Assembly (NCBI RefSeq): GCF_000219125.1
Contig: NZ_AFGF01000017.1
Location: forward strand, 159,576 to 223,575
DNA from: Acetonema longum DSM 6540
GTDB lineage: Bacteria; Bacillota; Negativicutes; Sporomusales; Acetonemataceae
Reading direction: 5' to 3'
Length of the DNA stretch: 64,000 bases
The translations under genes and the position numbers were made by a program. The notes below the pieces were generated by a model. That model saw nothing but the letters and a program-made list of their open reading frames with translations. It did not search any database and had not been told where the DNA came from. Positions 46,771-56,164 of the stretch are shown in pieces. The first letter of the stretch is position 1. Every line of letters starts with the position of its first letter.

Positions 46771-48650
46771 GTGCGGGTAATCGTCAGGGAGCCCGTTAGC
46801 GTAACTGCCATGCGTAGGAGAAATCCTGGGTATGAAGCGCAGGGGTAAGTAGTCAAACAGACTGTGAGCGAGCATGCAGGCCGCAATGAAAATGAACACT
46901 GCCGCATCGAAATCTTTGGCCCATCATGAGATGGGAGCAAGCGGGAGCCGAGCCTTGTGTGTTGGTGCGAAGGCCATGGACGAGGGGAAGAACCTGAAAA
47001 GCACTCTCAAAGAACCCGCCGGTGTACGAGGTGGCGGCATGTATGCAAAGCAGCGTCCGGAACTGGAGAGGCCCTACTCATCACCAGCCAAGCTGTAAAA
47101 GAGGGTGCATATAAGCTGATGAAGTGAAATTGTTACCCTGATGAGAGAGAGTCAGAAGAGCCCATAATACCGATGATGCCAAAGACAACAAAACTTTGGC
47201 CAGGGAAGGGGCTCAACTTTGTTCAGGCTTTCGACGGAGGTAAGAGCGAGTGAATGCCCATAAGGCTAATAACACCATTGATAAAGTTCGACAACTTCAG
47301 AGGAAGCTATACCTTGCAGCCAAGATAAACAAGAAACGCAGATTTCACGCCCTATACGACAAGATTTATCGCAAAGACGTACTACTCAAGGCATGGAACC
47401 AGGTAAAAGCCAATGCCGGAAGCGCGGGAATAGACAGCCAAACAATAGAGGATGTCAAAACCTACGGCGAGGCGAAATTTCTTGCAGAGATCGAAAAGGA
47501 ACTCTTAGAGGGTACCTATCAAGCGATGCCGGTAAAGAGGGTACAGATACCCAAGAAAGATGGTAGCAAACGCCCGTTAGGGATTCCCACTGTGAAGGAC
47601 AGAGTGGTTCAGACTGCGGCAAAGATTATCATCGAACCTGTATTCGAAGCCGACTTCAAAGAATGCTCGTACGGATTCCGGCCGAAAAGAAACGCCCATA
47701 TGGCGCTGAACAGGCTCAAAGACCTGCGCAACCAGGGATACTATTGGATATTAGACGCCGATATCAAAGGTTACTTTAATAATATCAACCACGATAAGCT
47801 GCTAAGGCTGGTGGAAATGCGGATAAGTGACCGGCGGATAGTGAGTCTGATAAGAAAATGGTTACAGGCCGGAATCATGGACGGAGGGGAATTGGTAGAG
47901 AGTGAAATCGGTTCACTGCAGGGCGGCGTCATCAGTCCGTTGCTATCGAATATCTACCTGAACTACCTTGATACCCTGTGGGAGCGGAATTACTCGCACC
48001 TTGGGGAACTGATCCGGTATTGCGATGACTTCGTGATCGTATGCAGGAGATACAAAGAACTCAACCATGCCAGGAAATACATCGGTGATGTGCTCGCCCG
48101 GCTGGAACTCGAACTGCACCAGACAAAGACGCGAATCGTACATAATCAATTGGGCAAACCGGGATTCAATTTTCTTGGATTTCATCATAAAAAGATCGAA
48201 GCAGAAAGAAAAGACGGCACGGTGAAGGTGGTTGCTACCCGCTGGGCGTCGAAGGAATCCAGGAATAAGATGAGAGAGAAAATAAGGAGCCTGCTGGCTC
48301 CGAGAAGAGAGTTCTATAAAAGCCTGGATGATATGGTGAATGAGCTAAACCGCGTACTGAGAGGGTTTAAGAATTATTACGCCATAGGGAAAGGCGAAAG
48401 ATGGAAACTGGCCCAAATTGATAACTACGTCCTACTGCGATTTGTGATATGGAGCAATGGCAAGAGGCAGAAAAGGTACCGGCGAGGCAGCATGGAGCAG
48501 ATGTACAGCTTATTGAAGCTAAAAGGGATAGTGAAACTGTCGGCTTGAATGCCGAATGCTGAAGGAAGAAGAACATCGGAAAGCCGTATGCGGGAAAACC
48601 GCACGTACGGTTTGATGAGGGGAGGGTGAAAATTCACCCTCCTACTCTGT
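46771..48650 (+). mobile_element. Group II intron with intron-encoded reverse transcriptase
   Basis: The RNA begins near GTGCGGG (46771), fitting the GUGYG 5' rule, though the exact boundary is uncertain. Domain V is clear at 48581-48613: AAGCCGTATGCGGG, then ACCGCACGTACGGTTT, with the AGC catalytic triad. A domain VI-like stem GGAGGGTGAA/TTCACCCTCC follows, and CTACTCTGT lies at the 3' edge. The intron sits right after a perfect GCGTCCAGC-GAA-GCTGGACGC hairpin at the rlmD end, the kind of stem-loop target used by bacterial class C-like introns. A further hairpin, CCCGTGAA/TTCACGGG, lies in the 3' exon. Confidence 0.85.
47250..48548 (+). CDS. ltrA: Group II intron reverse transcriptase/maturase
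   Basis: A 432-residue intron-encoded protein. RT blocks are PKKDGSKRPLGIPTVKDRVVQ, FRPKRNAHMAL, YWILDADIKGYFNNINH, GGVISPLLSNIYLNYLD and the catalytic RYCDDFVIV (about residues 256-264). The active box is YCDD where most group II RTs have YADD. A maturase X domain follows (GFKNYYAIGKG). There is no HNH endonuclease, so it would rely on nicked or single-stranded target DNA. Translation begins at GTG with GGAGG 9 bases upstream. The frame is intact, so the element may still be mobile. Confidence 0.93.
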   Translation: MNAHKANNTIDKVRQLQRKLYLAAKINKKRRFHALYDKIYRKDVLLKAWNQVKANAGSAGIDSQTIEDVKTYGEAKFLAEIEKELLEGTYQAMPVKRVQIPKKDGSKRPLGIPTVKDRVVQTAAKIIIEPVFEADFKECSYGFRPKRNAHMALNRLKDLRNQGYYWILDADIKGYFNNINHDKLLRLVEMRISDRRIVSLIRKWLQAGIMDGGELVESEIGSLQGGVISPLLSNIYLNYLDTLWERNYSHLGELIRYCDDFVIVCRRYKELNHARKYIGDVLARLELELHQTKTRIVHNQLGKPGFNFLGFHHKKIEAERKDGTVKVVATRWASKESRNKMREKIRSLLAPRREFYKSLDDMVNELNRVLRGFKNYYAIGKGERWKLAQIDNYVLLRFVIWSNGKRQKRYRRGSMEQMYSLLKLKGIVKLSA

Positions 48651-49116
48651 GCCCGTGAAGCCAGGCGGGGACTGGGTTCACGGGCTGTGGAAAATTATGG
48701 TTTATGTTTCCGCAGACAAAGGAAGAAAACATCAGGCTTTTGGGTCTGATATTTTTGTTGTTAAAGGGGATAAAGTTTAGAATAAATCAAATGACGGCAA
48801 TTTCAAATGATGCCTTGTGATCTCAACGTATTTCATGATGCCGGTCATCGTGCTAGAATGGCTCTTGACGAGGTATTTCAGGCCTAATTGTTATCAATCA
48901 CATCGCTCTGAAAAAATTTTTATCCAAGGGGACGAAAGCGAGGTTAGAAAGACTAAATAATTAACAGACATAAAGCAACGCATCCGCAGGATTTTTCTAG
49001 CGGGAGCGTTGCTTTTATTTGTTTTGTCATAACCCGGTTTAATAGTTGTACTTTGGATGATACCCTTCTACCCTTATCAGTTTCTAAAAATTCCAATGTC
49101 TAATTATAGAAAGCCA
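48651..49116. other. Gap after the group II intron with exon hairpin and terminator
   Basis: No convincing gene. The hairpin CCCGTGAAGCCAG...CTGGGTTCACGGG (48653-48686) marks the 3' exon. A 27-codon open frame from ATG at 48697 has no recognisable product. AAAGCAACGC/GCGTTGCTTT (48972-49015) with a following T-rich stretch is a terminator. Confidence 0.6.
48972..49020 (+). terminator. Terminator hairpin upstream of the IclR gene end
   Basis: AAAGCAACGC pairs with GCGTTGCTTT over a 24-base loop and runs into TTATTTG. It closes plus-strand transcription coming from rlmD and the intron. Confidence 0.65.
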
Positions 49117-49899
49117 TTATAGGCGCGTGTATCCAAGCATATTGGATACACGTTGTACACGTTGCAGTAACGCTTCACTGTAACGAAGCTGTTCCCCTTC
49201 CGTCATGGAATTTGTGGACAGGCTTATAGCGCCAATGGGCTTACGATTGTAATTTAAAAGTACCGTCCCTATGCAAAACAGCCTTGGTTCACTCTCTTCT
49301 AGGTCTAACGCATAATTACGCTGACGTATCTGGGCAATATCCACCAACAGTGTCTCTACATCAGTGATTGTATTCGCCGTTAATGCTTTAATTTCCATCT
49401 TAGCCCATTTGTCAATAATCTCCTCATTGGAATACGTGCTTAAAATTGCTTTTCCGGCGCTTGTGGAGTATAATGGCGTACGCTGCCCAACCCGTGTGTA
49501 AATTGAGAAGCCAGTATTTTGCTGGTCAAAGCTTTCCAAGCAAAGAAGTTCATTATGATCCTCTACAGAAAATTGAGCGACAACATTCAGACTTGAAGCT
49601 AACTCAGCTAATGCACTTTTAATTAGACTGATATAGTCCAGGTTGCGCATAGCGTTTACTCCGACTTCAAATGCTCGTAAGGACAAGGAAAAATCTCCCG
49701 TTTTTATATCTCTATTCAAATATCCGTTTCTGCAAAGTGTAGATGCAATGCGCGAAAGAGATGCTTTATTTAAGCCGAGCTTGTTATGCAAATCATTTAT
49801 ACTAAGGGGTCCGTTTTTTGCAACGGTCTCTAAGACTAGAAACGCACGATCTATGGCTTGAACAGATCCCATCTTATTTTCATCCAATGGTATTTGCAT
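49117..49899 (-). CDS. IclR-family transcriptional regulator
   Basis: A 260-residue regulator. The N-terminal winged helix is VQAIDRAFLVLETVAKNGPLS with the recognition helix LGLNKASLSRIASTL. The C-terminal effector domain has YTRVGQRTPLYSTSAGKAIL and GAISLSTNSM. A strong candidate target is the divergent ferredoxin-oxidoreductase operon, whose upstream region carries two direct repeats. The ligand may be an intermediate of the pathway encoded to the right. Confidence 0.9.
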   Translation of the reverse strand: MQIPLDENKMGSVQAIDRAFLVLETVAKNGPLSINDLHNKLGLNKASLSRIASTLCRNGYLNRDIKTGDFSLSLRAFEVGVNAMRNLDYISLIKSALAELASSLNVVAQFSVEDHNELLCLESFDQQNTGFSIYTRVGQRTPLYSTSAGKAILSTYSNEEIIDKWAKMEIKALTANTITDVETLLVDIAQIRQRNYALDLEESEPRLFCIGTVLLNYNRKPIGAISLSTNSMTEGEQLRYSEALLQRVQRVSNMLGYTRL

Positions 49900-50127
49900 T
49901 CTATATATCTCCTTATTATGTCACATAAATTTATGTGACTTTTTAATTATTATACAATCTATGTTTTTTTATTGTCAAATAGAATGTGTGTATTTCAAAA
50001 TAAATCAAATTTTTGCGTTGTTTTAAGCGTAAATTTAATTGCGAGGATAATTATATAAAATTTAAAAAATTATATTTACTTTTGGCTAAATAAGATGTAC
50101 TATGATACTGTCGCTACAAAATAAGTA

Positions 50128-50164
50128 TATAGCGTTTCAAAATTGCTATATACCGTTTCAAAAT
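50128..50164. promoter_or_regulatory. Tandem 16-bp direct repeats, candidate IclR operator
   Basis: TATAGCGTTTCAAAAT (50128-50143) and TATACCGTTTCAAAAT (50149-50164) differ in one base and have a 21-base period, two DNA turns. They end 8 bases before the ribosome site of the ferredoxin gene, suiting a repressor site. Binding by the IclR protein is inference. Confidence 0.5.
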
Positions 50165-50187
50165 ATCTAAATGGGAGGAGCGCAGTG

Positions 50188-50385
50188 ATGGCCAAAGCAA
50201 TAGCAAATATCGAACTATGTAAAGGCTGTAGATTATGTGTGGGTGTCTGTCCTAAAAAAGCAATTATTCCTTTGGAGAAAGTCAACAAAAAGGGATATGA
50301 GATTGTAAAGGTGGACGAAGACCTGTGTATCGGTTGTGGCATGTGTTACAAGATTTGCCCAGACTATGTCTTCACTATTAAATAA
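50188..50385 (+). CDS. 2-oxoacid:ferredoxin oxidoreductase delta subunit (2x[4Fe-4S] ferredoxin)
   Basis: A 65-residue ferredoxin with two CxxCxxCxxxC motifs: CKGCRLCVGVCPKKA and CIGCGMCYKICPDY. It is the electron-accepting small subunit placed before the alpha, beta and gamma genes, as in KorDABC/VorDABC operons. GGGAGGAG gives a strong start 8 bases upstream. Confidence 0.92.
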   Translation: MAKAIANIELCKGCRLCVGVCPKKAIIPLEKVNKKGYEIVKVDEDLCIGCGMCYKICPDYVFTIK

Positions 50386-50405
50386 CTTAGGAGAGGAGAA
50401 TTCAA

Positions 50406-51484
50406 TTGCATTCAGATTACATGTTGATGAAAGGCAATGAGGCTATAGCCGAAGCTGCGCTTAGAGCAGGCTGTCGTTTTTATGCAGGTTATCCCATTAC
50501 GCCGCAAAACGAGATTCTGGAATATATGGCAAGCAACATGGAAAAGTGGGGAGGCACCTTCATTCAGGGCGAAAACGAAATTGCCAGTATGAGCATGCTC
50601 TGGGGCGCAGCAGCAGCCGGTGCGCGCTGCATGTCCAGCTCTTCCGGCCCTGGTTTTGATTTGAAGCAGGAAGGCATTTCCTACCTTTCGTCCTATCACC
50701 TGCCTGCCGTTATCGTTGACGTTATGCGGTACGGACTGGGGGACGGAGAAATACAGGCCAGGACTCCTACTGGCAAGCTGTTCGCGGCGGTGGTCATGGC
50801 GACAGCAGGCAAATTGTACTGGCCCCGGCATCTGTGAGTGAATGCGCGCAACTGACCTATGAAGCTTTTGAACTGGCGGAAAAGTACCGCAATGTTGTTG
50901 TTATTTTAAGTGATGGCGCCATCAGCCAAATGATCGAAAAATGTACGCTGCCGCCAACCTATGAGCATGACAAGGACAAATTTGACTGGACGCTGACCGG
51001 CAAACCTCGGGGCGTAAAGAAAAATAAGGTCACCAATCTGGACCGCACCATTGGGCGCGAAGCCGCTGATACCATATTGAAAGACAAGTTTGTTGCCATG
51101 TTTGAAAACGAACAACGCTGGGAAGAAGTCATGACCGATGACGCTGAGCTTGTGCTTGTCGCCTATGGCATTTCTTCCCGTGTGTGCAAATCCGCTGTCC
51201 GGCAGGCCCGGAAAGAAGGTCTGAAGCTCGGTTTGCTTCGTCCCATTTCCGTATGGCCGTATCCGCGTAAGGCTTTCGAGAAAATGCCGGATTGCGTTAA
51301 AGGCTATGTGACAGTGGAAATGAGCCTTTCCACTCAAATGGGTGAAGACATACTGCTTGCCTGCAAGCACAATAAGCCTCTCTATGGTCATTTGACAGGG
51401 GTTAACGTTCCCACTGCTGAGGGAATTATTGAGAACTGTAAACAGATTCTGGCCGGAAAAGTTAAGCCCGTGGAGGTGCTGTAA
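50406..51484 (+). pseudogene. vorB: 2-oxoacid:ferredoxin oxidoreductase alpha subunit, frameshifted
   Basis: The alpha subunit of a four-subunit 2-oxoacid:ferredoxin oxidoreductase is split. Frame one (TTG start at 50406, stop at 50837) reads FYAGYPITPQNEILEYMA to VMRYGLGDGEIQA. The expected continuation GQDSYWQAVRGGGHGD then appears in the -1 frame from base 50756 and runs through LAPASVSECAQLTYEAF to 51484. One missing G (CAGGCC for CAGGGCC at 50754-50759) explains it. Both halves are otherwise conserved. No slippery heptamer is present, so this is a mutation or a sequence error rather than programmed shifting. Confidence 0.85.
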
Positions 51485-51485
51485 G

Positions 51486-52226
51486 ATGGCAAAATTTGAA
51501 AAACCTGTATCCATTATCAAACCTGTCGGCTATTGTGGCGGCTGCGGTCATGGCGTTATCCAGCGGCTGATTGCCGAATGCCTGGAAGAACTCGGCATGG
51601 CAGATGACACAATCAGTGTAGTGGATATAGCCTGCTCCTACTGGTCGCTGGAAGCATTAGACTATGACGCTATTGCCGGCCCGCACGGACGTTGTGCAGC
51701 GGTGGCTACCGGCGTAAAAAAGGTTCGTCCTGATAAAACCGTATATGTTCATGCCGGTGACGGCTCCTCCTATGTTATCGGTCTGGCTGAGACCTGCTAC
51801 ACTGCCATCCGGGATATTCCGATAACCATGATTGTTGTTAATAACGGTATCTTCGGTATGACCGGCGGCCAGCTCTGCCTTGCTACCACCCTGTTGGGCG
51901 ATAAGACGCTTAGCTCCAAAAAAGGGCGCACCAAAGAACAGGCCGGACAGCCTGTCGACATGCTCAATGTATTCAAGAATTTTGATGTTGAATATGTTGT
52001 CAGGGGAGCCTTGTATGATGCCAAGCATGTTGACCAAACCAAGCGTATGATTAAGCGCGGGCTGGAGAATCAACGTGACAAGAAGGGTTTTTCGCTTATC
52101 GAGATACTTTCCAACTGTCCTACCAACTGGAAGATGACACCGGTTGAGACTGCTGAGAAGGTTAAAAACCAAACAGAGAAGGTATTCCCCTTGGGAACCT
52201 ATGTTGACAGAGGAGGTGCCAAGTAA
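51486..52226 (+). CDS. 2-oxoacid:ferredoxin oxidoreductase beta subunit (TPP-binding)
   Basis: A 246-residue subunit binding thiamine diphosphate and an iron-sulfur cluster. It shows YCGGCGHGVIQ, GPHGRCAAVATGVK and the TPP site VHAGDGSSYVIGL to IVVNNGIFGMTGGQ. It has KEQAGQPVDML and FSLIEILSNCPTNW typical of the Kor/Vor branch. ATG at 51486 is one base after the alpha stop. The enzyme would convert a 2-oxoacid to an acyl-CoA, CO2 and reduced ferredoxin. Confidence 0.92.
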   Translation: MAKFEKPVSIIKPVGYCGGCGHGVIQRLIAECLEELGMADDTISVVDIACSYWSLEALDYDAIAGPHGRCAAVATGVKKVRPDKTVYVHAGDGSSYVIGLAETCYTAIRDIPITMIVVNNGIFGMTGGQLCLATTLLGDKTLSSKKGRTKEQAGQPVDMLNVFKNFDVEYVVRGALYDAKHVDQTKRMIKRGLENQRDKKGFSLIEILSNCPTNWKMTPVETAEKVKNQTEKVFPLGTYVDRGGAK

Positions 52227-52762
52227 TGGCAGACATCATTCTTGCCGGATTCGGCGGACAGGGCATTTTGACCGCCGGAAAGATTTTAATCGATATTGCC
52301 GCTCGTGACGGTAAAAATGTAAGCTGGACGTCATCCTATGGCGCTGAAATGCGCGGCGGCACCGCCAGCTGCAGTGTGGTAGTTTCGGACGAGGAGATAG
52401 GCAGCCCCTATCCCACCAAGCTGGATATTTTGGTGGTTATGAACGAGCCATCTTATGAAAAGTTCATCGGCGATGTGCGTGACGGCGGCTATGTCATTGT
52501 CAACAGTTCACTGGTAGAAGAACGCGAATTCCCTAAACATGTCAAGGTATTCGCCATTGATGCCACCAGTCAGGCAAGCCATCTGGAGAACAGCCGCGGA
52601 GCCAATCTGGTCATGTTAGGTGCCATGATAAAGGCCACCAAACTCATTGACCCAGGCAAGTTTGGTAGGGAACTTAATGAATACTTTGAGAAAAAAGGCT
52701 TCAATAGCCCGAAAAACCTGGAATGCTACCATATTGGCTATGAGCAGGCAACGGCAAGGTAG
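52226..52762 (+). CDS. 2-oxoacid:ferredoxin oxidoreductase gamma subunit
   Basis: A 178-residue gamma subunit: DIILAGFGGQGILTAGKILI, SSYGAEMRGGTASCSVVVS and ARGANLV-type SRGANLVMLGAM blocks are standard. Its ATG shares a base with the beta stop. Together with the three preceding genes it completes a four-gene oxidoreductase, apart from the alpha frameshift. Confidence 0.92.
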   Translation: MADIILAGFGGQGILTAGKILIDIAARDGKNVSWTSSYGAEMRGGTASCSVVVSDEEIGSPYPTKLDILVVMNEPSYEKFIGDVRDGGYVIVNSSLVEEREFPKHVKVFAIDATSQASHLENSRGANLVMLGAMIKATKLIDPGKFGRELNEYFEKKGFNSPKNLECYHIGYEQATAR

Positions 52763-52788
52763 CCAGTAATAGGAAGGATGGATGACTT

Positions 52789-53967
52789 ATGAAGGTTCTG
52801 GAAGGACTTAAGGTATTGGATCTGACCCATGCATATAATGGCCCGTTTTGTACTGCCTTATTGGCGGATAACGGCGCCGAGGTAATTAAAATTGAACCTC
52901 TCAGCGGCGACCAGGTTAGAAATTGGGGGCCAATTGATAAAAAAAGCGGAGAAAGCGGTTATTTTGCCTTTTTAAATCGGAATAAAAAGGGAGTTACGCT
53001 GAATTTAAAGTCTGAGGAAGGAAAAGAGCTCTTCTACAGAATGGTAAAATCTGCAGATGTTGTTGTTGAGAACTATCGTGTGGGCGTAACCAAAAAATTG
53101 GGTATTGATTATGAAACCTTACGGGCAATGAACCCCGGCATTGTTTATGCTTCCGGCTCCGGCTTTGGCCAATATGGACCTTTATCGCACCGGGCGGCCT
53201 ATGATGTGGTTGCTCAGTCTATGGGCGGAATGGTGAATATTACCGGCTTTCCCGATTCTCCGCCGACAAAGGTAGGACCTTCTATCGCTGACAGTGCGAC
53301 AGGCGTTCATCTGTGTCTGGGTATCATGATGGCGCTTTATAACAGAGAACGTACCGGAGAAGGACAGCATATCGATGTTGCTATGCTTGATACCATCTTC
53401 AGCTTGCTTGAAAACGCCGTTGTAACAACTACGATGACCGGCGAGATACCGGAGCGGAGAGGCAATAGCGCCAATGACATCTCTCCTTTTGATATCTATA
53501 AGGCAACAGACGGTTATATCGCCATAGGCGTTGGCAACGACAAGCTGTTTGCGAAGTTTTGTGATGCCATTGGTATGCCGGATCTGGCACTCAATCCATT
53601 GTACCTGACCAATATTTTGAGGATCGAAAATTATAAGAGTAGTTTGCAGGGTATTATTCAAGAGTGGGTTGGAAGTAAAAGTAAGGATGCTATTGAAAAG
53701 ATTTTGGAAGAGGCGGGGATTCCCTGTGGCCCGGTTCTGAATATGCAGGAGGCAATTGATCATCCTCAGATTATCGCCAGAGAAATGATTGTCGATATAA
53801 AGCATCCAATTATAGGCGATATGCGTATCCCGGGGTGTCCGATAAAATTCTCCCGAACCCCTGGTAAGGTAGAAACGCCGGCTCCATTGCTTGGTCAGCA
53901 CAACAAGGAAGTATTTGGGCTCACAGATGAACAATTGGATATGTATAAGCAAAAAGGGATTATCTAA
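52789..53967 (+). CDS. Class III CoA-transferase (CaiB/BaiF family)
   Basis: A 392-residue CoA-transferase moving CoA between carboxylic acids. LEGLKVLDLTHAYNGPFCTA, VIKIEPLSGDQ, YASGSGFGQYGP and the catalytic Asp168 in SIADSATG are present, with RTGEGQHIDVAMLDT and the C-terminal domain (GIPCGPVLNMQEAIDHPQ). It is 26 bases after the oxidoreductase, suggesting that it activates the pathway acid or recovers CoA from the acyl-CoA product. Substrates cannot be read from sequence. Confidence 0.9.
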   Translation: MKVLEGLKVLDLTHAYNGPFCTALLADNGAEVIKIEPLSGDQVRNWGPIDKKSGESGYFAFLNRNKKGVTLNLKSEEGKELFYRMVKSADVVVENYRVGVTKKLGIDYETLRAMNPGIVYASGSGFGQYGPLSHRAAYDVVAQSMGGMVNITGFPDSPPTKVGPSIADSATGVHLCLGIMMALYNRERTGEGQHIDVAMLDTIFSLLENAVVTTTMTGEIPERRGNSANDISPFDIYKATDGYIAIGVGNDKLFAKFCDAIGMPDLALNPLYLTNILRIENYKSSLQGIIQEWVGSKSKDAIEKILEEAGIPCGPVLNMQEAIDHPQIIAREMIVDIKHPIIGDMRIPGCPIKFSRTPGKVETPAPLLGQHNKEVFGLTDEQLDMYKQKGII

Positions 53968-53986
53968 GAAGAGGGGGATAAATAAC

Positions 53987-55228
53987 TTGAAAAAGGTTGC
54001 TTTTAAAGGTGGCCTGCTGATTGACGGTACAGGCGCACCTGCTATTGCCAATAGTCTTGTATTGGTTGAAGAAAAAAGAATTACCTATGCCGGTGCTGAC
54101 AAGGCAATTTCCTCAGATTATGAAATTGTGGATATTGCCGGGAAAACCATAATGCCTGGTTTAATTGATGCCCACCTTCATTTTTCTGGCAATCTGACAG
54201 ATAACGACAGTGAGTGGGTTACGGAAGATAACCTTCAGAAAGCCGTTGTCGCTGTGCAGCAGTCGCGTGAGTGTCTGGAAACAGGGCTAACAACAGTGGG
54301 CGAGATTTCACGTTTTGGCATCCACATCCGCAACATGGTTGAAGCCGGTGTAATGAAAGGACCGCGTGTTGTTGCCAGTGGCCTTGGTTTCTGTGCAACC
54401 TGTAGTCACGGCGACTCGCATAAGGTATCCATTGAACAAAACAAGGCAGCACATCCATGGGGAGAGTGTGTTGACAGCCCCTGGGATTTACGGAAAGCTG
54501 TCAGAAGACGGCTTCGTGAAAATCCTGATGCCATTAAGATTTGGGCTACCGGCGGTGGAATCTGGCGATGGGAAACGGCTATGGATCAGCACTATACCAT
54601 GGAAGAAGTGCAGGCGGTAGTCGATGAATGCAACATGAGGCATATTCCGGTATGGTCTCATTGCTTTGGCAGTGCGCTTAATTCGGCTAAGGCAGGTGTC
54701 AGCCTGATTATTCATGGACAATCGCTCGATGACGAGACGCTGGACATTATGGCTGAAAAGAATATTGGCTTCTGTCCGACTATCAGCTTCATGCCTGCAT
54801 GGTTTAAGACGTTCCCGCCTGTGTATGATCCGGCACTTCATGACAAGTATTCGGGGGAGACTGTCACCGAGAAAGAACTAAATCGTATCTATGAAAATTT
54901 GCGAAAAGCCAATGAAAAAGGAATTTTGCTCACAATTGGGTCTGATTCATTCAATTCGCAGATGACGCCATATGGCGATACCGCTGTCGGAGAATTGTAT
55001 GCGTTTGTTGAAAAAGCCGGTATTAGCGAAATGGATGCTATTACTGCGGCTACCATAAATGGCGCGAAAGTATTGTTGGTTGATCATATCACAGGATCTC
55101 TGGAAGCGGGAAAAAGTGCAGACTTACTTGTTATTAATGGGAATCCCCTAGAAAATATCAGGGCAATTGCTGTCAATAATATGGAAATCATTATGAAAGA
55201 AGGCGACTTCATAAAGCGTAATGCGTAA
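53987..55228 (+). CDS. Amidohydrolase, imidazolonepropionase-like metal-dependent hydrolase
   Basis: A 413-residue hydrolase of the amidohydrolase superfamily: KTIMPGLIDAHLHF (metal HxH), AIKIWATGGGIW (bridging-lysine region), IPVWSHCFGS and LIIHGQS (His ligands), and LTIGSDSFNSQM (Asp). It resembles prolidase/imidazolonepropionase-type enzymes that open cyclic amides or cleave imidopeptides. TTG at 53987 follows GAGGGGG and gives the usual MKKVAFKGGLLIDGTG opening. An internally deleted copy lies 2.9 kb downstream. Confidence 0.87.
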   Translation: MKKVAFKGGLLIDGTGAPAIANSLVLVEEKRITYAGADKAISSDYEIVDIAGKTIMPGLIDAHLHFSGNLTDNDSEWVTEDNLQKAVVAVQQSRECLETGLTTVGEISRFGIHIRNMVEAGVMKGPRVVASGLGFCATCSHGDSHKVSIEQNKAAHPWGECVDSPWDLRKAVRRRLRENPDAIKIWATGGGIWRWETAMDQHYTMEEVQAVVDECNMRHIPVWSHCFGSALNSAKAGVSLIIHGQSLDDETLDIMAEKNIGFCPTISFMPAWFKTFPPVYDPALHDKYSGETVTEKELNRIYENLRKANEKGILLTIGSDSFNSQMTPYGDTAVGELYAFVEKAGISEMDAITAATINGAKVLLVDHITGSLEAGKSADLLVINGNPLENIRAIAVNNMEIIMKEGDFIKRNA

Positions 55229-55711
55229 ATGCTGAAGATTAGCTGGCAATGCAGCATTACAACGGTAGTACAGACCGCCATATACTAATATGTTGATGTG
55301 TGCTCCGGTTCGAGCTTGGCCGCTTAGTTATGGCTGCAATGCCGGCGTGACCGTTCGTTCCGGAGCATGCTGAAGACGCTAATACCGTGTGGTGGCAGCC
55401 GGCAGAATAATGAAGCTGTCAAAGTTGTTTATATAAATTTTCTAAGAGAATAATTATTTGAAAATTTTTAAATATCGGTAAATTCTTACCACACCTCTCT
55501 CCGTCAACAACTAACGATTACAACGTTAGAGGCGAAGAACTGGAGAAGTTGTGCTGCCTGTTTAGTGCTTTCACCCGGCCGCACAAGCTGTTGAAAGGTG
55601 TCAGGACAGTTTCTATAAATGTGTCCGGTTATGAATAGAATTCAAAAATCATTGTTGTTGGCCGGCTGTGAATATTTGCAACTACTATAATAAAAAGGAA
55701 AGGTGAAAATC
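55229..55711. other. Non-coding gap with repeat shared with the downstream duplicate
   Basis: No gene is supported. The first 45 bases (ATGCTGAAGATTAGCT..., GCATTACAACGGTA) recur after the truncated amidohydrolase at 58446, and GCTCCGGTTCGA recurs at about 58573. The right part is AT-rich and should hold the promoter of the RidA gene. Confidence 0.6.
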
Positions 55712-56095
55712 ATGTCTATCGAATTTATCAGCAGCCCCGAGCTGCCAAAGGCTGTTGGCCCCTATTCCTATGGCACGAAGTACGGTAATATTATCCTGAC
55801 CTCCGGGCAGATCGCCATGGACCCTAAGACCGGCGAGATGGTAACGGAAATAAAGGCTGCGACGAAAATGGTGCTCGGCAATCTGCTGTCCGTCGTCGTA
55901 GCCGGTGGCGGAAGGCTGGATACCATTGCCAGGGTGGACGTATATCTGAAAGACCTCAAAGACTTTAACGCTTTCAACGATGCCTATGCCGAGTTTTTCG
56001 GCAGCCACAAACCCGCCCGCGTCACGGTACAGGCCGGAGATCTGGCCGAGGGGGCCACGGTAGAGGCGGCTGTTACTGCTTTCGCGATAATGTAA
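55712..56095 (+). CDS. RidA-family imine/enamine deaminase
   Basis: A 127-residue RidA/YjgF protein, which hydrolyses reactive imines or enamines to keto acids and ammonia. VGPYSYGTKYGNIILTSGQI, DVYLKDLKDFNAFNDAY and HKPARVTVQAGDLAEGATVEA carry the conserved Arg and Glu. ATG at 55712 follows AAAGGTG. Its position between an amidohydrolase and a BCCT transporter suggests that the pathway creates an imine. A paralogue is at 58780. Confidence 0.9.
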   Translation: MSIEFISSPELPKAVGPYSYGTKYGNIILTSGQIAMDPKTGEMVTEIKAATKMVLGNLLSVVVAGGGRLDTIARVDVYLKDLKDFNAFNDAYAEFFGSHKPARVTVQAGDLAEGATVEAAVTAFAIM

Positions 56096-56164
56096 AGCCC
56101 ATATGCGGCACCGGCCGCAGGCGCCGTATATGGTGTTTTACGGAAAAATAGAGGAGGGAATACT

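Noticed and set aside
50750..50760. Programmed -1 frameshift in vorB
   Set aside because: There is no X-XXY-YYZ heptamer and no obvious following pseudoknot, and the family is normally encoded in one frame.
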